DNA of 18,703 nt from Chryseobacterium gleum (GTDB taxonomy: Bacteria; Bacteroidota; Bacteroidia; Flavobacteriales_D; Crocinitomicaceae): positions 1-18,703 of the forward strand of contig CALPUT020000011.1 of the NCBI GenBank assembly GCA_943326825.2. The letters are read 5' to 3'. Below, piece by piece: positions 1 to 8,079 of this stretch (position 1 is the first letter of the stretch; each line of letters begins with the position of its first letter). The position numbers and the translations under genes were made by a program. The notes under the pieces were generated by a model. The model was given only the letters and a program-made list of their open reading frames with translations, made no database searches and was not told where the DNA came from.

Positions 1-49
1 AATTTAGACTTCCTTATCTTTTCATTAATCTAAAACTTTCTATTTAACA

Positions 50-74
50 TCTCGCTCGTTTGCGGGGTGCAAAG
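50..74. repeat. 25-bp direct repeat, copy 1 (promoter start region)
   Basis: These 25 bases are identical to 201-225. On the minus strand the repeat covers the end of the -7 box (CTTTG) and about 20 bases of the predicted initially transcribed region. Only two copies occur in the window, so this is a duplicated promoter/start element and not an array. Confidence 0.85.
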
Positions 75-99
75 GTAATCAAACTTTTTATCCTTACAA
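70..99 (-). promoter_or_regulatory. Bacteroidota-type promoter, leftward, proximal copy
   Basis: Reading on the minus strand, a TTG (97-99) is followed by exactly 19 bases and then TACCTTTG (77-70), which matches the Bacteroidota promoter consensus (TTTG, about 19-base spacer, TAnnTTTG). The bases just after the -7 box, CACCCCGCAAACGAGCGAGA, are identical to those after the second promoter further upstream. A/T tracts at about 106-126 could serve as an UP-like element. No gene lies downstream in the window, so the transcript leaves the left edge. The conserved start region and tandem layout suggest a stable-RNA operon; that identity is inference. Confidence 0.75.
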
Positions 100-200
100 C
101 ACTTTTTTAATTTATTTTTAAAAAAGATTATGTTGAACTCGTTTTATTTGCCTTTATGTTAATTCAACTTGATGAATAAAGTCGATCTTTTTAATTTGTT

Positions 201-225
201 TCTCGCTCGTTTGCGGGGTGCAAAG
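201..225. repeat. 25-bp direct repeat, copy 2 (promoter start region)
   Basis: Second identical copy of the repeat at 50-74, 151 bases away. The flanking spacer and upstream sequences differ between copies, so selection appears to act on the -7/start segment itself. Confidence 0.85.
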
Positions 226-250
226 ATACATACTCTTTTTTGATCTGCAA
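221..250 (-). promoter_or_regulatory. Bacteroidota-type promoter, leftward, distal copy
   Basis: On the minus strand TTG (248-250), a 19-base spacer, and TATCTTTG (228-221) form a perfect match to the Bacteroidota promoter pattern. The sequence after the -7 box repeats that of the proximal promoter. A/T tracts at 252-280 lie immediately upstream. It fires toward the left edge, away from batD, whose stop codon is about 100 bases upstream. The tandem arrangement with the proximal copy is typical of strongly expressed rRNA or tRNA operons. Confidence 0.75.
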
Positions 251-280
251 TCTTTTTTTTGAAAAAAAATGAAAATAATA

Positions 281-336
281 GATAAAAGAGTGATTATAAT
301 CGATAAAAGATCTGAAATATTCATTAAACCGGTTTA
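281..336. repeat. Small palindromes and paired GATAAAAGA repeats downstream of batD
   Basis: Two GATAAAAGA copies (281-289, 302-310) flank the palindrome GATTATAATC (292-301). A second perfect 12-bp palindrome, TAAACCGGTTTA, lies at 325-336, just past the batD stop. The second could be a weak transcription end for the bat operon; the first group lies upstream of the distal leftward promoter and could bind a regulator. Neither role is shown by the sequence alone. Confidence 0.35.
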
Positions 337-346
337 CTTTTATCCT

Positions 347-2092
347 TTACACGCCTAATTCACTCAATAATCTATTAGAAGTGATTGCTGTTTTTTCTAC
401 TAGATCACTAACTGATTCTGGATCTAGTTGTAAACCATATCTTGCTTCATCACATTTTAATATTATTAATTTAATTTCCTCTATCAATTCATTCGAAATC
501 GATTTAGACGAAAAAAATGAAAACATATCAGCATTACTAATAATTAATTGATGATCGTTATTTATTAATTCAACAGCAATCGAATTAAATACTTTTGGTA
601 TTCGAGTAATTACATTGTTAATATTACCTGCTGCATTAATTGTAGTTAGTTCATCCATCCTTAAAGAATGAATTGCTTTCACTTCACTCTTATCTAATAC
701 ATTCGGTTTAGACTGCCTAATTGGTTCTTGTATAGATTTTTCTTTATCGTTCGCTGAATTTCTTTTAATAAAGAAAAACAATAGTAAGGCTACTAATGGA
801 ATACTGACTACACCTATTATTAAGCTTATAGATAAATCACTTTTTTTACTTTCTTTATTTGACAGCTCTGTTTGACTTGAAACAATTTGATCACTTACTT
901 CTTTTGAACCTGAAACAACTGAAGGATTAACAAAATTTGGATTCTCTTTTACTTTAATAGATATAGATGACTCATTTAAAGTTACGTATTCTTCTTTAGC
1001 TGGATCAAAATAAGACACAGTTTGTTCTGGAATAACCAAATCACCTGATTGATTTAATTGAATATGATAAGTGTATTTGATCTGCCCTTCTGAGCCTTTA
1101 TATCCAAAAGTATAATTATCTTCAATGATAGCATCACCATATTGCGACATTCCTTTTGGCAATTTCAATTTTGGTTTGTCTATATTATGAAGATTACCTT
1201 CACCACTAATAACTAATGTTAATTCAATAACATCCCCTTCTTTATAATCTTTTTGTTCGTAGTTTCTGGAAAATTCAAATGTACCAACACCACCTACAAA
1301 ATCTTTTGGAGCTCCTTTTGGTAGGGATATGACTTCAATTACGGATCCATTCGAAACAAATGAATATCCATCAAAATCAGATTTAAGATTTAATTTGAAA
1401 GGTTTTACTGTTAATTTCCCAATTTGAGTTGGAAATAATAATTTCTTATCGTATTCAAAACTATAAAATCTAACTCCTCTAAGGGTTGATTCACCTACTG
1501 AAATATTCTGATTGTTACCCAAATCATGACTTTCTATCATTCCATCTATTTCAAATGGCTGATAACCGTCTAAGAAAGTAGGTTCGAATCGAGCATATAT
1601 TTTAGCAGAAACGACAACTGGCTCTCCTTCATAAATTTTTGTCTTAGATTTTTCGATTAAACCAAAGGCAGGTTGTTTGATTTGCTTGGTCGAAACGTCA
1701 TTCTCCATGTGAACAGGTTTATCTTTTTCGATTTTAACAGTAACCGTATTTGACTTGTATACCTTGTTGCCTTTTTTAACATAAGCTGGGCCAAAAGTAA
1801 AAGTTCCTTCTTTTGACATGGCTCCAGTTTGAGATAAATAATAAAATGAAATCATTCTACCTGAATTGTAATCCATTTCATGTTCCATTCCTTTCATTAC
1901 ACTGTAACCATTCACAAGAGCTGCCGGTAAATCAATATTTATATTTTCTCCAACATTTGTTTTAACAGTTATCGTCAATTCTTCTCCAACTTGTGCCACT
2001 TTCGGATCAATGATCAATTGAACCATCGGTTTTTGTGAAAAACAATTGAATGTAATTATAAACGATAAAACTATTTTAATCCACTTTAACAT
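347..2092 (-). CDS. batD: BatD, Ig-like membrane-anchored protein of the Bat complex
   Basis: 581 aa, last gene of the bat operon. It has a signal peptide (about 1-19, ending CFS-Q), a long periplasmic part made of beta-sandwich BatD repeats (one begins near the segment IYEGEPVVVSAKIYARF), a single membrane helix at about 420-441, and a roughly 140-residue cytoplasmic tail containing the typical KCDEARYG motif. BatD-family proteins are thought to sit in the periplasm with BatA/BatB and BatC, in a complex linked to oxygen and envelope-stress tolerance in Bacteroidota; the molecular function is not established. A 107-base gap with hairpins separates it from batC, unlike the overlaps elsewhere in the operon. 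The start ATG fits a clean signal peptide. No batE follows before the left edge. Confidence 0.9.
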   Translation of the reverse strand: MLKWIKIVLSFIITFNCFSQKPMVQLIIDPKVAQVGEELTITVKTNVGENINIDLPAALVNGYSVMKGMEHEMDYNSGRMISFYYLSQTGAMSKEGTFTFGPAYVKKGNKVYKSNTVTVKIEKDKPVHMENDVSTKQIKQPAFGLIEKSKTKIYEGEPVVVSAKIYARFEPTFLDGYQPFEIDGMIESHDLGNNQNISVGESTLRGVRFYSFEYDKKLLFPTQIGKLTVKPFKLNLKSDFDGYSFVSNGSVIEVISLPKGAPKDFVGGVGTFEFSRNYEQKDYKEGDVIELTLVISGEGNLHNIDKPKLKLPKGMSQYGDAIIEDNYTFGYKGSEGQIKYTYHIQLNQSGDLVIPEQTVSYFDPAKEEYVTLNESSISIKVKENPNFVNPSVVSGSKEVSDQIVSSQTELSNKESKKSDLSISLIIGVVSIPLVALLLFFFIKRNSANDKEKSIQEPIRQSKPNVLDKSEVKAIHSLRMDELTTINAAGNINNVITRIPKVFNSIAVELINNDHQLIISNADMFSFFSSKSISNELIEEIKLIILKCDEARYGLQLDPESVSDLVEKTAITSNRLLSELGV

Positions 2093-2120
2093 ATTATTCG
2101 ATCTTATCTTTAAATGTTCT

Positions 2121-2177
2121 CTACTATTAAATAGTAGTATGCCGATATAGCTTTGGTTAAACTGGAATTAAATCCAG
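2121..2177. other. Hairpins in the batC-batD gap
   Basis: The gap contains CTACTAT-taa-ATAGTAG (2121-2137, perfect 7-bp stem, 3-base loop) and a weaker CTGGA/TCCAG stem (2162-2177). Neither is followed by a U-run in the leftward direction, so a classical terminator is unlikely. They may be mRNA stability or processing elements that set batD expression relative to the upstream genes. Confidence 0.4.
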
Positions 2178-2199
2178 AATTATCAAAGTTCAATCGGTA

Positions 2200-2913
2200 T
2201 TACCAATCTTTACCTGATACTGTTCCTAAATTATCTCCTTTTCTACTCGTCGTTTTCTTTTTTGTTTCAGCTTCCTTTTTAGCTAACTGATCTAACATTC
2301 GATCAACTGCTTTATTCGGGAGCTTCGATTTATTTTGTTGATTATTCTTATTTGAATTTGATTGATTGTTTTTATTGTTTGAATTCTGTTGATTTTTATC
2401 CTTATCCTTGTTTTGATTATTCTTATTTTGATTTTTCTGTTGATCTTTATTTTTTTTGTTATCCTTATTATCCTTGTTGTTTTTCTTCTGCTGATCTTTC
2501 AACCTTCTAATGGCTTCAGAAAGATTGTATCTAGTTTCCTTATCATTCGGATTATTTTTCAAAGATTCCTTGTATGCATCAATGGCGCCTTGATAGTTTT
2601 TTTGTTGCATTCTTGAATTACCAATATTGTGGTAAGTTTTTGCCTTTTTTGATTTATTTAATTTTGATTCACTTTGATTGTATATTTTTTCAGCTCGATC
2701 AAATTCTCTTGCTTTATAGGCTGTTTGCCCCATCTCATCTGATAAATCAACCGATTTTGGAGCTTTCTTTTGGGCGCTTTTATAATACTTTAATGCTTTT
2801 TGATAATCACCCTTTTTATATGACGACCTTGCTAAAACTAAAGAATCTCTCCACTCTTGCGAAAAAGAATGAAATGAAGCAAAAACAACCAATACAGCAA
2901 AAACAACTCTCAT
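2200..2913 (-). CDS. batC: BatC, periplasmic TPR protein with Lys/Asn/Gln-rich tail
   Basis: 237 aa. A signal peptide (about 1-18, ending SFS-Q) leads into TPR repeats at about 24-57, 59-92 and 93-126 (for example GDYQKALKYYKSAQKKAP and KNYQGAIDAYKESLKNNP). Residues 140-197 are almost entirely Lys, Asn, Gln, Asp and Ser, followed by a short conserved end containing VDRMLDQLAKKE. BatC proteins are proposed periplasmic scaffolds for BatA/BatB/BatD. Its ATG overlaps the batB stop by four bases (ATGA, 2910-2913), so translation is probably coupled. The basic low-complexity tail may bind the peptidoglycan or the membrane surface; this is inference. Confidence 0.88.
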   Translation of the reverse strand: MRVVFAVLVVFASFHSFSQEWRDSLVLARSSYKKGDYQKALKYYKSAQKKAPKSVDLSDEMGQTAYKAREFDRAEKIYNQSESKLNKSKKAKTYHNIGNSRMQQKNYQGAIDAYKESLKNNPNDKETRYNLSEAIRRLKDQQKKNNKDNKDNKKNKDQQKNQNKNNQNKDKDKNQQNSNNKNNQSNSNKNNQQNKSKLPNKAVDRMLDQLAKKEAETKKKTTSRKGDNLGTVSGKDW

Positions 2914-4067
2914 ATTTTCTTCATTTTAAATAAACGATCGCTGAATTTTCTATCCCACATTAAATACAACATCCAAAATAGCAGACTGATGAATAATGAA
3001 ATATGGTATCTACTTTGTGATACATTAAATTCAATATCATCCATTTTGGTGCGTTTCATGTGATTTATCTTATCTAATAACATTCTCAAATCAGGAAAAG
3101 CACTGCTACTAACAACACCAACTCCGTTTGTATTATCTGCCATTTGTTTGATAAAATTAACATCTAACTTTGATTGAATCGGATTACCTGCAGCTGTTTG
3201 CTTGTACCCTAATTCTGGTCGTGATGGATTATTTGGTACAAGTCCACCTTGTTCTGTTCCAATACCTAAAACACATATTTGGATTTCACTTTCTTTTAAG
3301 GCTTCGTAGACAACAGTTGGATTTTCTTCGTGATTTTCTCCATCAGTTACCAAAATAATTGATTTTGAAACCTTAGCTTTCGAAAACATTGACATTGCTG
3401 TTTGTAGTGCTGCTGAAATATTAGTTCCTTGATTCGAAATCATTCCTGATTCAATTTCATTCACAAACATTTTTGCTGCATTGTAATCATTTGTCACCGG
3501 TAACTGAACATAAGCGCTTCCAGCAAAGATTGTTAAACCTAGTTTTTCTCCATGTAAATTATTGATTAACTGCGTGATTGCCCTTTTCGCAATATCCAAT
3601 CTGGTTAATTCCTTATCTATATCTCTAGTATTCATGGAATTTGAAATATCCAATGCAATTACCAATTCTAAACTTTCAACAGTTCCTGCAACTTTTTTTG
3701 AACCATAAAATGGCTGTGCGATTGAAATTACTAAAGTTGTGAGTGCAATTCTAAAAAAGATGTATTTAATTGCAACGTGAACAGTAGAAACCGATGAAAA
3801 AATTGATAATCGAACATTTTGATTAATTTTTCCAAAAATCAAATTCAATTTGTTCAGTTGAAATAATAATAAACCTAACAATGGCAGAACGACTAATTCC
3901 AACAATAATAACTTTGGATAGCGAAATGCTAAATGTTCACCTGTAGAAGTTGATTGATAGCCTAAAAAGTAAAACACAGAGACAACAGAAAGAATGGAAA
4001 TCAGCTCCCAAACAATAATAATTGTCGCCAACTTTTTAAGATTATATGTAAACTCTTGGTTACTCAT
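2910..4067 (-). CDS. batB: BatB, membrane-anchored von Willebrand factor A protein
   Basis: 385 aa. Membrane helices are visible at about 15-35, 52-71 and 98-117, then a VWA domain (about 133-340), then a C-terminal helix at about 355-370. The metal-ion-dependent adhesion site is intact: D140-x-S142-x-S144, T215 and D242 (LVTDGEN). BatA and BatB are paralogous inner-membrane VWA proteins likely remodelled by the MoxR ATPase encoded upstream. It overlaps batA by eight bases (4060-4067) and batC by four. The extra N-terminal helices make it longer than BatA. The call rests on VWA architecture and position after batA. Confidence 0.9.
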   Translation of the reverse strand: MSNQEFTYNLKKLATIIIVWELISILSVVSVFYFLGYQSTSTGEHLAFRYPKLLLLELVVLPLLGLLLFQLNKLNLIFGKINQNVRLSIFSSVSTVHVAIKYIFFRIALTTLVISIAQPFYGSKKVAGTVESLELVIALDISNSMNTRDIDKELTRLDIAKRAITQLINNLHGEKLGLTIFAGSAYVQLPVTNDYNAAKMFVNEIESGMISNQGTNISAALQTAMSMFSKAKVSKSIILVTDGENHEENPTVVYEALKESEIQICVLGIGTEQGGLVPNNPSRPELGYKQTAAGNPIQSKLDVNFIKQMADNTNGVGVVSSSAFPDLRMLLDKINHMKRTKMDDIEFNVSQSRYHISLFISLLFWMLYLMWDRKFSDRLFKMKKI

Positions 4068-5091
4068 TTATTTTAAATACACTATAGTTTACAATCCATG
4101 TTAATAGAATGAACAAAAAAGCCCAATTTAAAAACGCCCCTGGAGTTGCAGGTGGTTCAGATTTATATTGTTTATCTAACATTTTTCTTTTCTCAAGCTT
4201 TTCTATCTCTTTGTATATTTGAGCTAAACTTTTTTCATCAGTCGCTCTAAAATATTGTCCGCCCGTTTTATCTGCAATTTTCTTTAATGTTTGTTCATCT
4301 ATTTCCACAGGAGCATATTCATAACGAATCCCAAACGGAGTTGGAACAGGTGAAAGTGCTTCACCGTTTGAACCTACACCTATCGTATAAACTCTTACAT
4401 TTTTAGCTTTAGCCAATTCTGCTGCTGTTTCAGGTGAAATATCTCCTGCATTATTGCTCCCATCGGTTAATAAGATTACCACTTTTGAAGGCAATGAATC
4501 ATTTCTAAGTCGAGCAACTGCAGTTCCTAGCCCTGTTCCGATAGCAGTACCACCTTCCAAGGTTTCAAAATCTAATTGATCAATTTGTTCTTTTAACACA
4601 TTATAGTCTAACGTGGCTGGACAAGCTGTATACGCTTCACCCGCATAGACAACTAACCCAATTCGATCTCCTTGCCTTCCATCGATGAATTGTTTTGCAA
4701 CTTCTTTCGAAGCTTCCATTCTATTAGGTTCGAAATCTCTGGCCAACATAGAAACAGATAAATCCATCGCTATAATAATATCAATTCCATTTTTATAATT
4801 CTCATCGAAGTTCTCTTGTGAATTCCAATGAAATGGTTTCGCTAAAGCAAAAATGAATAATATCATTATGAAACCATATATCAGTATAATTGCCTCCCTT
4901 AGACGAATAACCCAAGATGTAGCTAAAAACTGCTGTTCTTTTTCATTTCTAGAAAATTTAACTTCTCCATGTTTATTTCGCTCTTTTTTAAACAGGAAAT
5001 ATATGACAATAGGAACAACCGCCAATAACCATAACCAGTTTGGAGAAAGGAAATCATATTCCCAAAACAATATGTTCCAATTAGTCAACAT
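4060..5091 (-). CDS. batA: BatA, membrane-anchored von Willebrand factor A protein
   Basis: 343 aa. N-terminal helices (about 18-35 and 66-84) include the typical BatA opening around FLSPNWLWLL, then a VWA domain (about 103-305) with intact MIDAS residues D110-x-S112-x-S114, T182 and D210 (LLTDGSNNAGD), and a C-terminal helix near 320-338. Family knowledge places BatA in the inner membrane as part of a Bat complex tied to aerotolerance and stress resistance. It starts 11 bases inside the preceding gene and overlaps batB by eight bases, so the block is translationally coupled. The ATG at 5091 is the only start that keeps the conserved N-terminus. Confidence 0.92.
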   Translation of the reverse strand: MLTNWNILFWEYDFLSPNWLWLLAVVPIVIYFLFKKERNKHGEVKFSRNEKEQQFLATSWVIRLREAIILIYGFIMILFIFALAKPFHWNSQENFDENYKNGIDIIIAMDLSVSMLARDFEPNRMEASKEVAKQFIDGRQGDRIGLVVYAGEAYTACPATLDYNVLKEQIDQLDFETLEGGTAIGTGLGTAVARLRNDSLPSKVVILLTDGSNNAGDISPETAAELAKAKNVRVYTIGVGSNGEALSPVPTPFGIRYEYAPVEIDEQTLKKIADKTGGQYFRATDEKSLAQIYKEIEKLEKRKMLDKQYKSEPPATPGAFLNWAFLFILLTWIVNYSVFKINE

Positions 5092-6055
5092 TTTCGAATT
5101 CTATAGGACTTGTTTCTGCTATAATTTGTTTTGCCAATACTGAGATTCTTAAAACTGAAAGTTCATCAGGCGAAGATTTTGCAAATTTCACCATGTCGGA
5201 TTGAATCAAAATCTCAACGATTACTTCAATAGTTTCTTTATTCAACCCTTTTTGAGTTAATAATAACTTCGTTTCTTGGGTTGTTTTTTCTAATAAATTA
5301 ACCTCATATCGAACTGCTAAATAAGAACGTAGGATAAATGACAACTCAATATAATGCTTCTTTAGTTTTCCTTTTTCCCAAAGTTTTTCTTTTTCTAAAG
5401 CATCAATTGCCATTAATGTTCGCTCTTTTAATGAGAGCACTTTTATTTTGATAGGCTTTTTCGTTACTTTTTTCCATCTGAAATAAATCCACGTCCCGAG
5501 ACCAATTAAAATAATAGGAACTAACCACCACCAATTGCTTTTGAAGAAATTTTTAATTTGAATAGAAATTGGTTCGGCTGGTAATTTAGCATAGCCTTCT
5601 TTAATATCATAAATATCTTGACCTTTCATTGCCGGAACTAAATCTACCCTTATGACTTGAGCTGGAAAAATTAATTCTTTACCATTTACTGACAATTCTA
5701 TTTTAGGAATTTCAAAATATCCCGAATCCCAAGCAGTAATTTTATATCCTCCAACCCAAAGTAATTCGTTCTCTTTTCCTGAAACGATCGTATCATGAAA
5801 TACTTGCATTATTTCTAATTCAATCATTTCTTTCGAACCCAATTTGCTGTTTTGAATGAATCTTTTTGCTGGAATAAAAGTTGAATATGACTTAAAAGGA
5901 ATTTTTTCTTTTGAATCAACTTTAATCATATAGGTCAACGAAGTTTGCTGACCAATTAGAAATTGATTTCTACCAATTAACGTTCTTCCTACCTCTTGAG
6001 AGAATATATTCCCAAGAAATAACACAACGCAATATATCAGTAACCAATTTTTCAT
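5081..6055 (-). CDS. Single-pass membrane protein of the Bat operon (DUF4381/BatD-like)
   Basis: 324 aa. It has a signal peptide (about 1-19, ending IFS-Q), a periplasmic beta-rich region to about 165 resembling a single BatD-type Ig domain, a Trp-rich membrane helix (about 174-193, NWWWLVPIILIGLGTWIYF), a basic stop-transfer segment, and a helical cytoplasmic tail with LKKHYIELSFILRSYLAVRY. Proteins of this layout commonly lie between the DUF58 gene and batA in Bacteroidota. The start codon overlaps the DUF58 stop in TAATG, and the end overlaps batA by 11 bases. Likely a periplasmic/cytoplasmic connector of the Bat complex; its exact role is unknown. Confidence 0.8.
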   Translation of the reverse strand: MKNWLLIYCVVLFLGNIFSQEVGRTLIGRNQFLIGQQTSLTYMIKVDSKEKIPFKSYSTFIPAKRFIQNSKLGSKEMIELEIMQVFHDTIVSGKENELLWVGGYKITAWDSGYFEIPKIELSVNGKELIFPAQVIRVDLVPAMKGQDIYDIKEGYAKLPAEPISIQIKNFFKSNWWWLVPIILIGLGTWIYFRWKKVTKKPIKIKVLSLKERTLMAIDALEKEKLWEKGKLKKHYIELSFILRSYLAVRYEVNLLEKTTQETKLLLTQKGLNKETIEVIVEILIQSDMVKFAKSSPDELSVLRISVLAKQIIAETSPIEFENVD

Positions 6056-6924
6056 TATCCTCTTCGTTGAAATAATTTCATTAATACCGGAATATAATCC
6101 TGTTCTGTTGAAAAAGTTGCTAAATCAATACCAGCTCTTTTAAAGTCATCTTTTATTTTTGTTTCACTTAAAACCGCCTCTTTTGTATAATAATCTTGAA
6201 CTAAAACTGAATTGCTATTTACCCAAGAAGTTTTTCCTGTTTCTGCATTAAACAATTGAACTAATCCCATTTTTGGTAATTCAAATTCAGCCGGATCAAA
6301 TAAGCGAATTGCAACCATATCATGTTTTTTACGACTCACTTTCATGCCTTCCATGAAATTATTGGTGTCGAAAAAATCACTAATTACAAATGCTATACTT
6401 CTCTTTTTTTGTGTATTTCTAAAAAATCTAAGCGCTTCATTCAGATTTGTCCCTTTATTTTCAGGTTTGAACTCAATTAATTCTCGAAGAATAATAAGCG
6501 TATGATTTCGTCCTTTTTCTGGAGAAATGTACTTTTCTACTTTATCTGAAACAAAGATCGCTCCTACTTTGTCATTATTACTTATAGCCGAAAAGGCTAA
6601 AACTGCAGCTATTTCTAACGCTAAATCTTTCTTTGATTTTACGGCCGAACCAAATTCACTTGAACCAGAAACATCGATAATCAACATCACTGTCAATTCA
6701 CGTTCTTCTTCAAAAATCTTAACAAATGGGCTATTGAACCTCGCCGTTACATTCCAATCGATCGTTCTCACCTCATCGCCTAATTGATAATCCCTCACTT
6801 CACTAAAAGCCATACCTCTTCCTTTGAATGCCGAGTGGTATTCTCCAGAAAATACATGCTTCGTCAAACCTTTCGTTTTGATCTCAAGCTTTTGTATTTT
6901 TTTTAGTATTTCTTTCGTTTCCAT
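6055..6924 (-). CDS. DUF58 family protein of the MoxR-Bat operon
   Basis: 289 aa, soluble, no signal peptide. The DUF58 signature is at 44-62: RDYQ, then LGDEVRTIDWNVTAR. It precedes a VWA-like fold with a partial metal site D84-x-S86-x-S88 (IIDVSGSS). DUF58 proteins almost always sit next to MoxR ATPases and VWA proteins and are thought to be adaptors or substrates of the ATPase. The start lies 22 bases after the moxR stop, and the stop overlaps the next start by one base (TAATG). It is the cytoplasmic piece between MoxR and the membrane Bat proteins. Confidence 0.92.
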   Translation of the reverse strand: METKEILKKIQKLEIKTKGLTKHVFSGEYHSAFKGRGMAFSEVRDYQLGDEVRTIDWNVTARFNSPFVKIFEEERELTVMLIIDVSGSSEFGSAVKSKKDLALEIAAVLAFSAISNNDKVGAIFVSDKVEKYISPEKGRNHTLIILRELIEFKPENKGTNLNEALRFFRNTQKKRSIAFVISDFFDTNNFMEGMKVSRKKHDMVAIRLFDPAEFELPKMGLVQLFNAETGKTSWVNSNSVLVQDYYTKEAVLSETKIKDDFKRAGIDLATFSTEQDYIPVLMKLFQRRG

Positions 6925-6946
6925 TGAGTTTAACTATTCAGTTCAA

Positions 6947-7969
6947 TCAAGGTACTTCAATTCGATTCAATATTTTTGAAACAATATCTGTTGCAGACAT
7001 ATTTTCTGCTTCCGCTTCATATGTTAGACCAATTCTGTGTCTCATTACATCTGGGGCAACAGCACGAATATCTTCAGGAATAACAAAAGCTCTATTTTGT
7101 AAAAATGCATATGCTTTAGCTGCCAAAGCTAAATTAATACTCGCTCTTGGAGAACAACCATAACTGATTAACGGTTCTAAAAATCCTAATCCATATTTCT
7201 CAGGAGTTCTTGTAGCATAAACTATATCAACTATATATTGCTCTACTTTCTCATCCAAATAAATCTCTTTCACCAAACCTCTAGCTCTTTCGATATCGTT
7301 AGCAGCTAAAACCTTAGAAACTTTTGTTAATCCTTCCGAACGAACATTTGAACGAATGATTAGTTTCTCCTCTTCTTTCGTTGGATAATCTAAAAACAAC
7401 TTCATCATAAAACGATCAACTTGCGCTTCAGGTAATGAATACGTTCCTTCCTGTTCAATCGGGTTCATTGTTGCCAATACTAAGAATGGAGAAGGTAAAT
7501 TAAATGTTTCATCACCGATTGTGATTTGACGTTCCTGCATCGCTTCCAATAAAGCACTTTGAACTTTAGCTGGAGCACGATTTATCTCATCAGCTAAAAC
7601 AAAATTAGAGAAAATTGGACCTTTTTTTACATTAAAACTTTCTGTCTTTGGACTATACATTAATGTTCCTGTAACATCTGCAGGTAATAAATCTGGCGTA
7701 AATTGAATTCGACTAAAATTCACATCAATTGCTTCAGAAAGTGTTTTGATCGCTAATGTTTTTGCTAAACCTGGAACACCTTCTAACAAAACATGCCCAT
7801 CCGCTAACAAAGCAATTAATAAACGCTCAACCATATTAGATTGACCTACGATTACTTTAGCAACTTCTTGTTTTAGTTGAGAAAAGATAAAATTTTCTTG
7901 TTTTATTTTTTCACTTAAAATTCGCAGCGCTTCTGCTGGATTAATTGTATTATTTAAATTCTCCGACAT
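6947..7969 (-). CDS. MoxR family AAA+ ATPase
   Basis: 340 aa from the chosen start. Walker A is GVPGLAKT (about 64-71), Walker B is VLADEINRAP (D127/E128), and sensor 1 lies in LATMNPIEQEGTYSLPEAQV. The C-terminal lid contains RASINLALAAKAYAF. MoxR ATPases act as chaperone-like remodelers of VWA proteins, here presumably BatA/BatB. The ATG at 7969 (MSENLNN) is preferred over one 33 bases upstream, because the upstream option would add a Phe/Cys-rich stretch not expected in MoxR and lies at or before the likely transcription start. First gene of the bat operon, divergent from the zinc-ribbon gene at 8080. Confidence 0.93.
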   Translation of the reverse strand: MSENLNNTINPAEALRILSEKIKQENFIFSQLKQEVAKVIVGQSNMVERLLIALLADGHVLLEGVPGLAKTLAIKTLSEAIDVNFSRIQFTPDLLPADVTGTLMYSPKTESFNVKKGPIFSNFVLADEINRAPAKVQSALLEAMQERQITIGDETFNLPSPFLVLATMNPIEQEGTYSLPEAQVDRFMMKLFLDYPTKEEEKLIIRSNVRSEGLTKVSKVLAANDIERARGLVKEIYLDEKVEQYIVDIVYATRTPEKYGLGFLEPLISYGCSPRASINLALAAKAYAFLQNRAFVIPEDIRAVAPDVMRHRIGLTYEAEAENMSATDIVSKILNRIEVP

Positions 7970-7989
7970 AGTTGTAATGAATGAACATA

Positions 7990-7997
7990 CAAAGTTG
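7990..7997 (-). promoter_or_regulatory. Possible -7 box of the moxR-bat operon
   Basis: On the minus strand CAACTTTG lies about 20 bases before the moxR ATG, one base off TAnnTTTG. The -33 position (19 bases further upstream) reads GTG, not TTG, so the match is imperfect. It is the best candidate in the 110-base divergent region. Confidence 0.35.
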
Positions 7998-8079
7998 AAC
8001 AAGTTTCCTTACTAAACACTTGTAAATGCTGTTAAATAATGTTAACATTGGGCAATAATTTTTCCAAATTACACTTAAA

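Noticed and set aside
50..225. Two identical 25-bp repeats as a minimal CRISPR array or attachment sites
   Set aside because: Only two copies, 126 bases apart, each fused to a perfect -7 box; no cas, integrase or transposase gene. Promoter duplication explains them better.
2389..2933. Hydrophobic open frames on the plus strand (2389-2616 and 2574-2933)
   Set aside because: They are antisense to batC; the Leu/Ile-rich translation is the complement of Lys/Asn codons.
7970..8002. Longer moxR start adding 11 residues
   Set aside because: The extra segment is Phe/Cys-rich and lies over the candidate -7 box, so it is probably at or before the transcript start.
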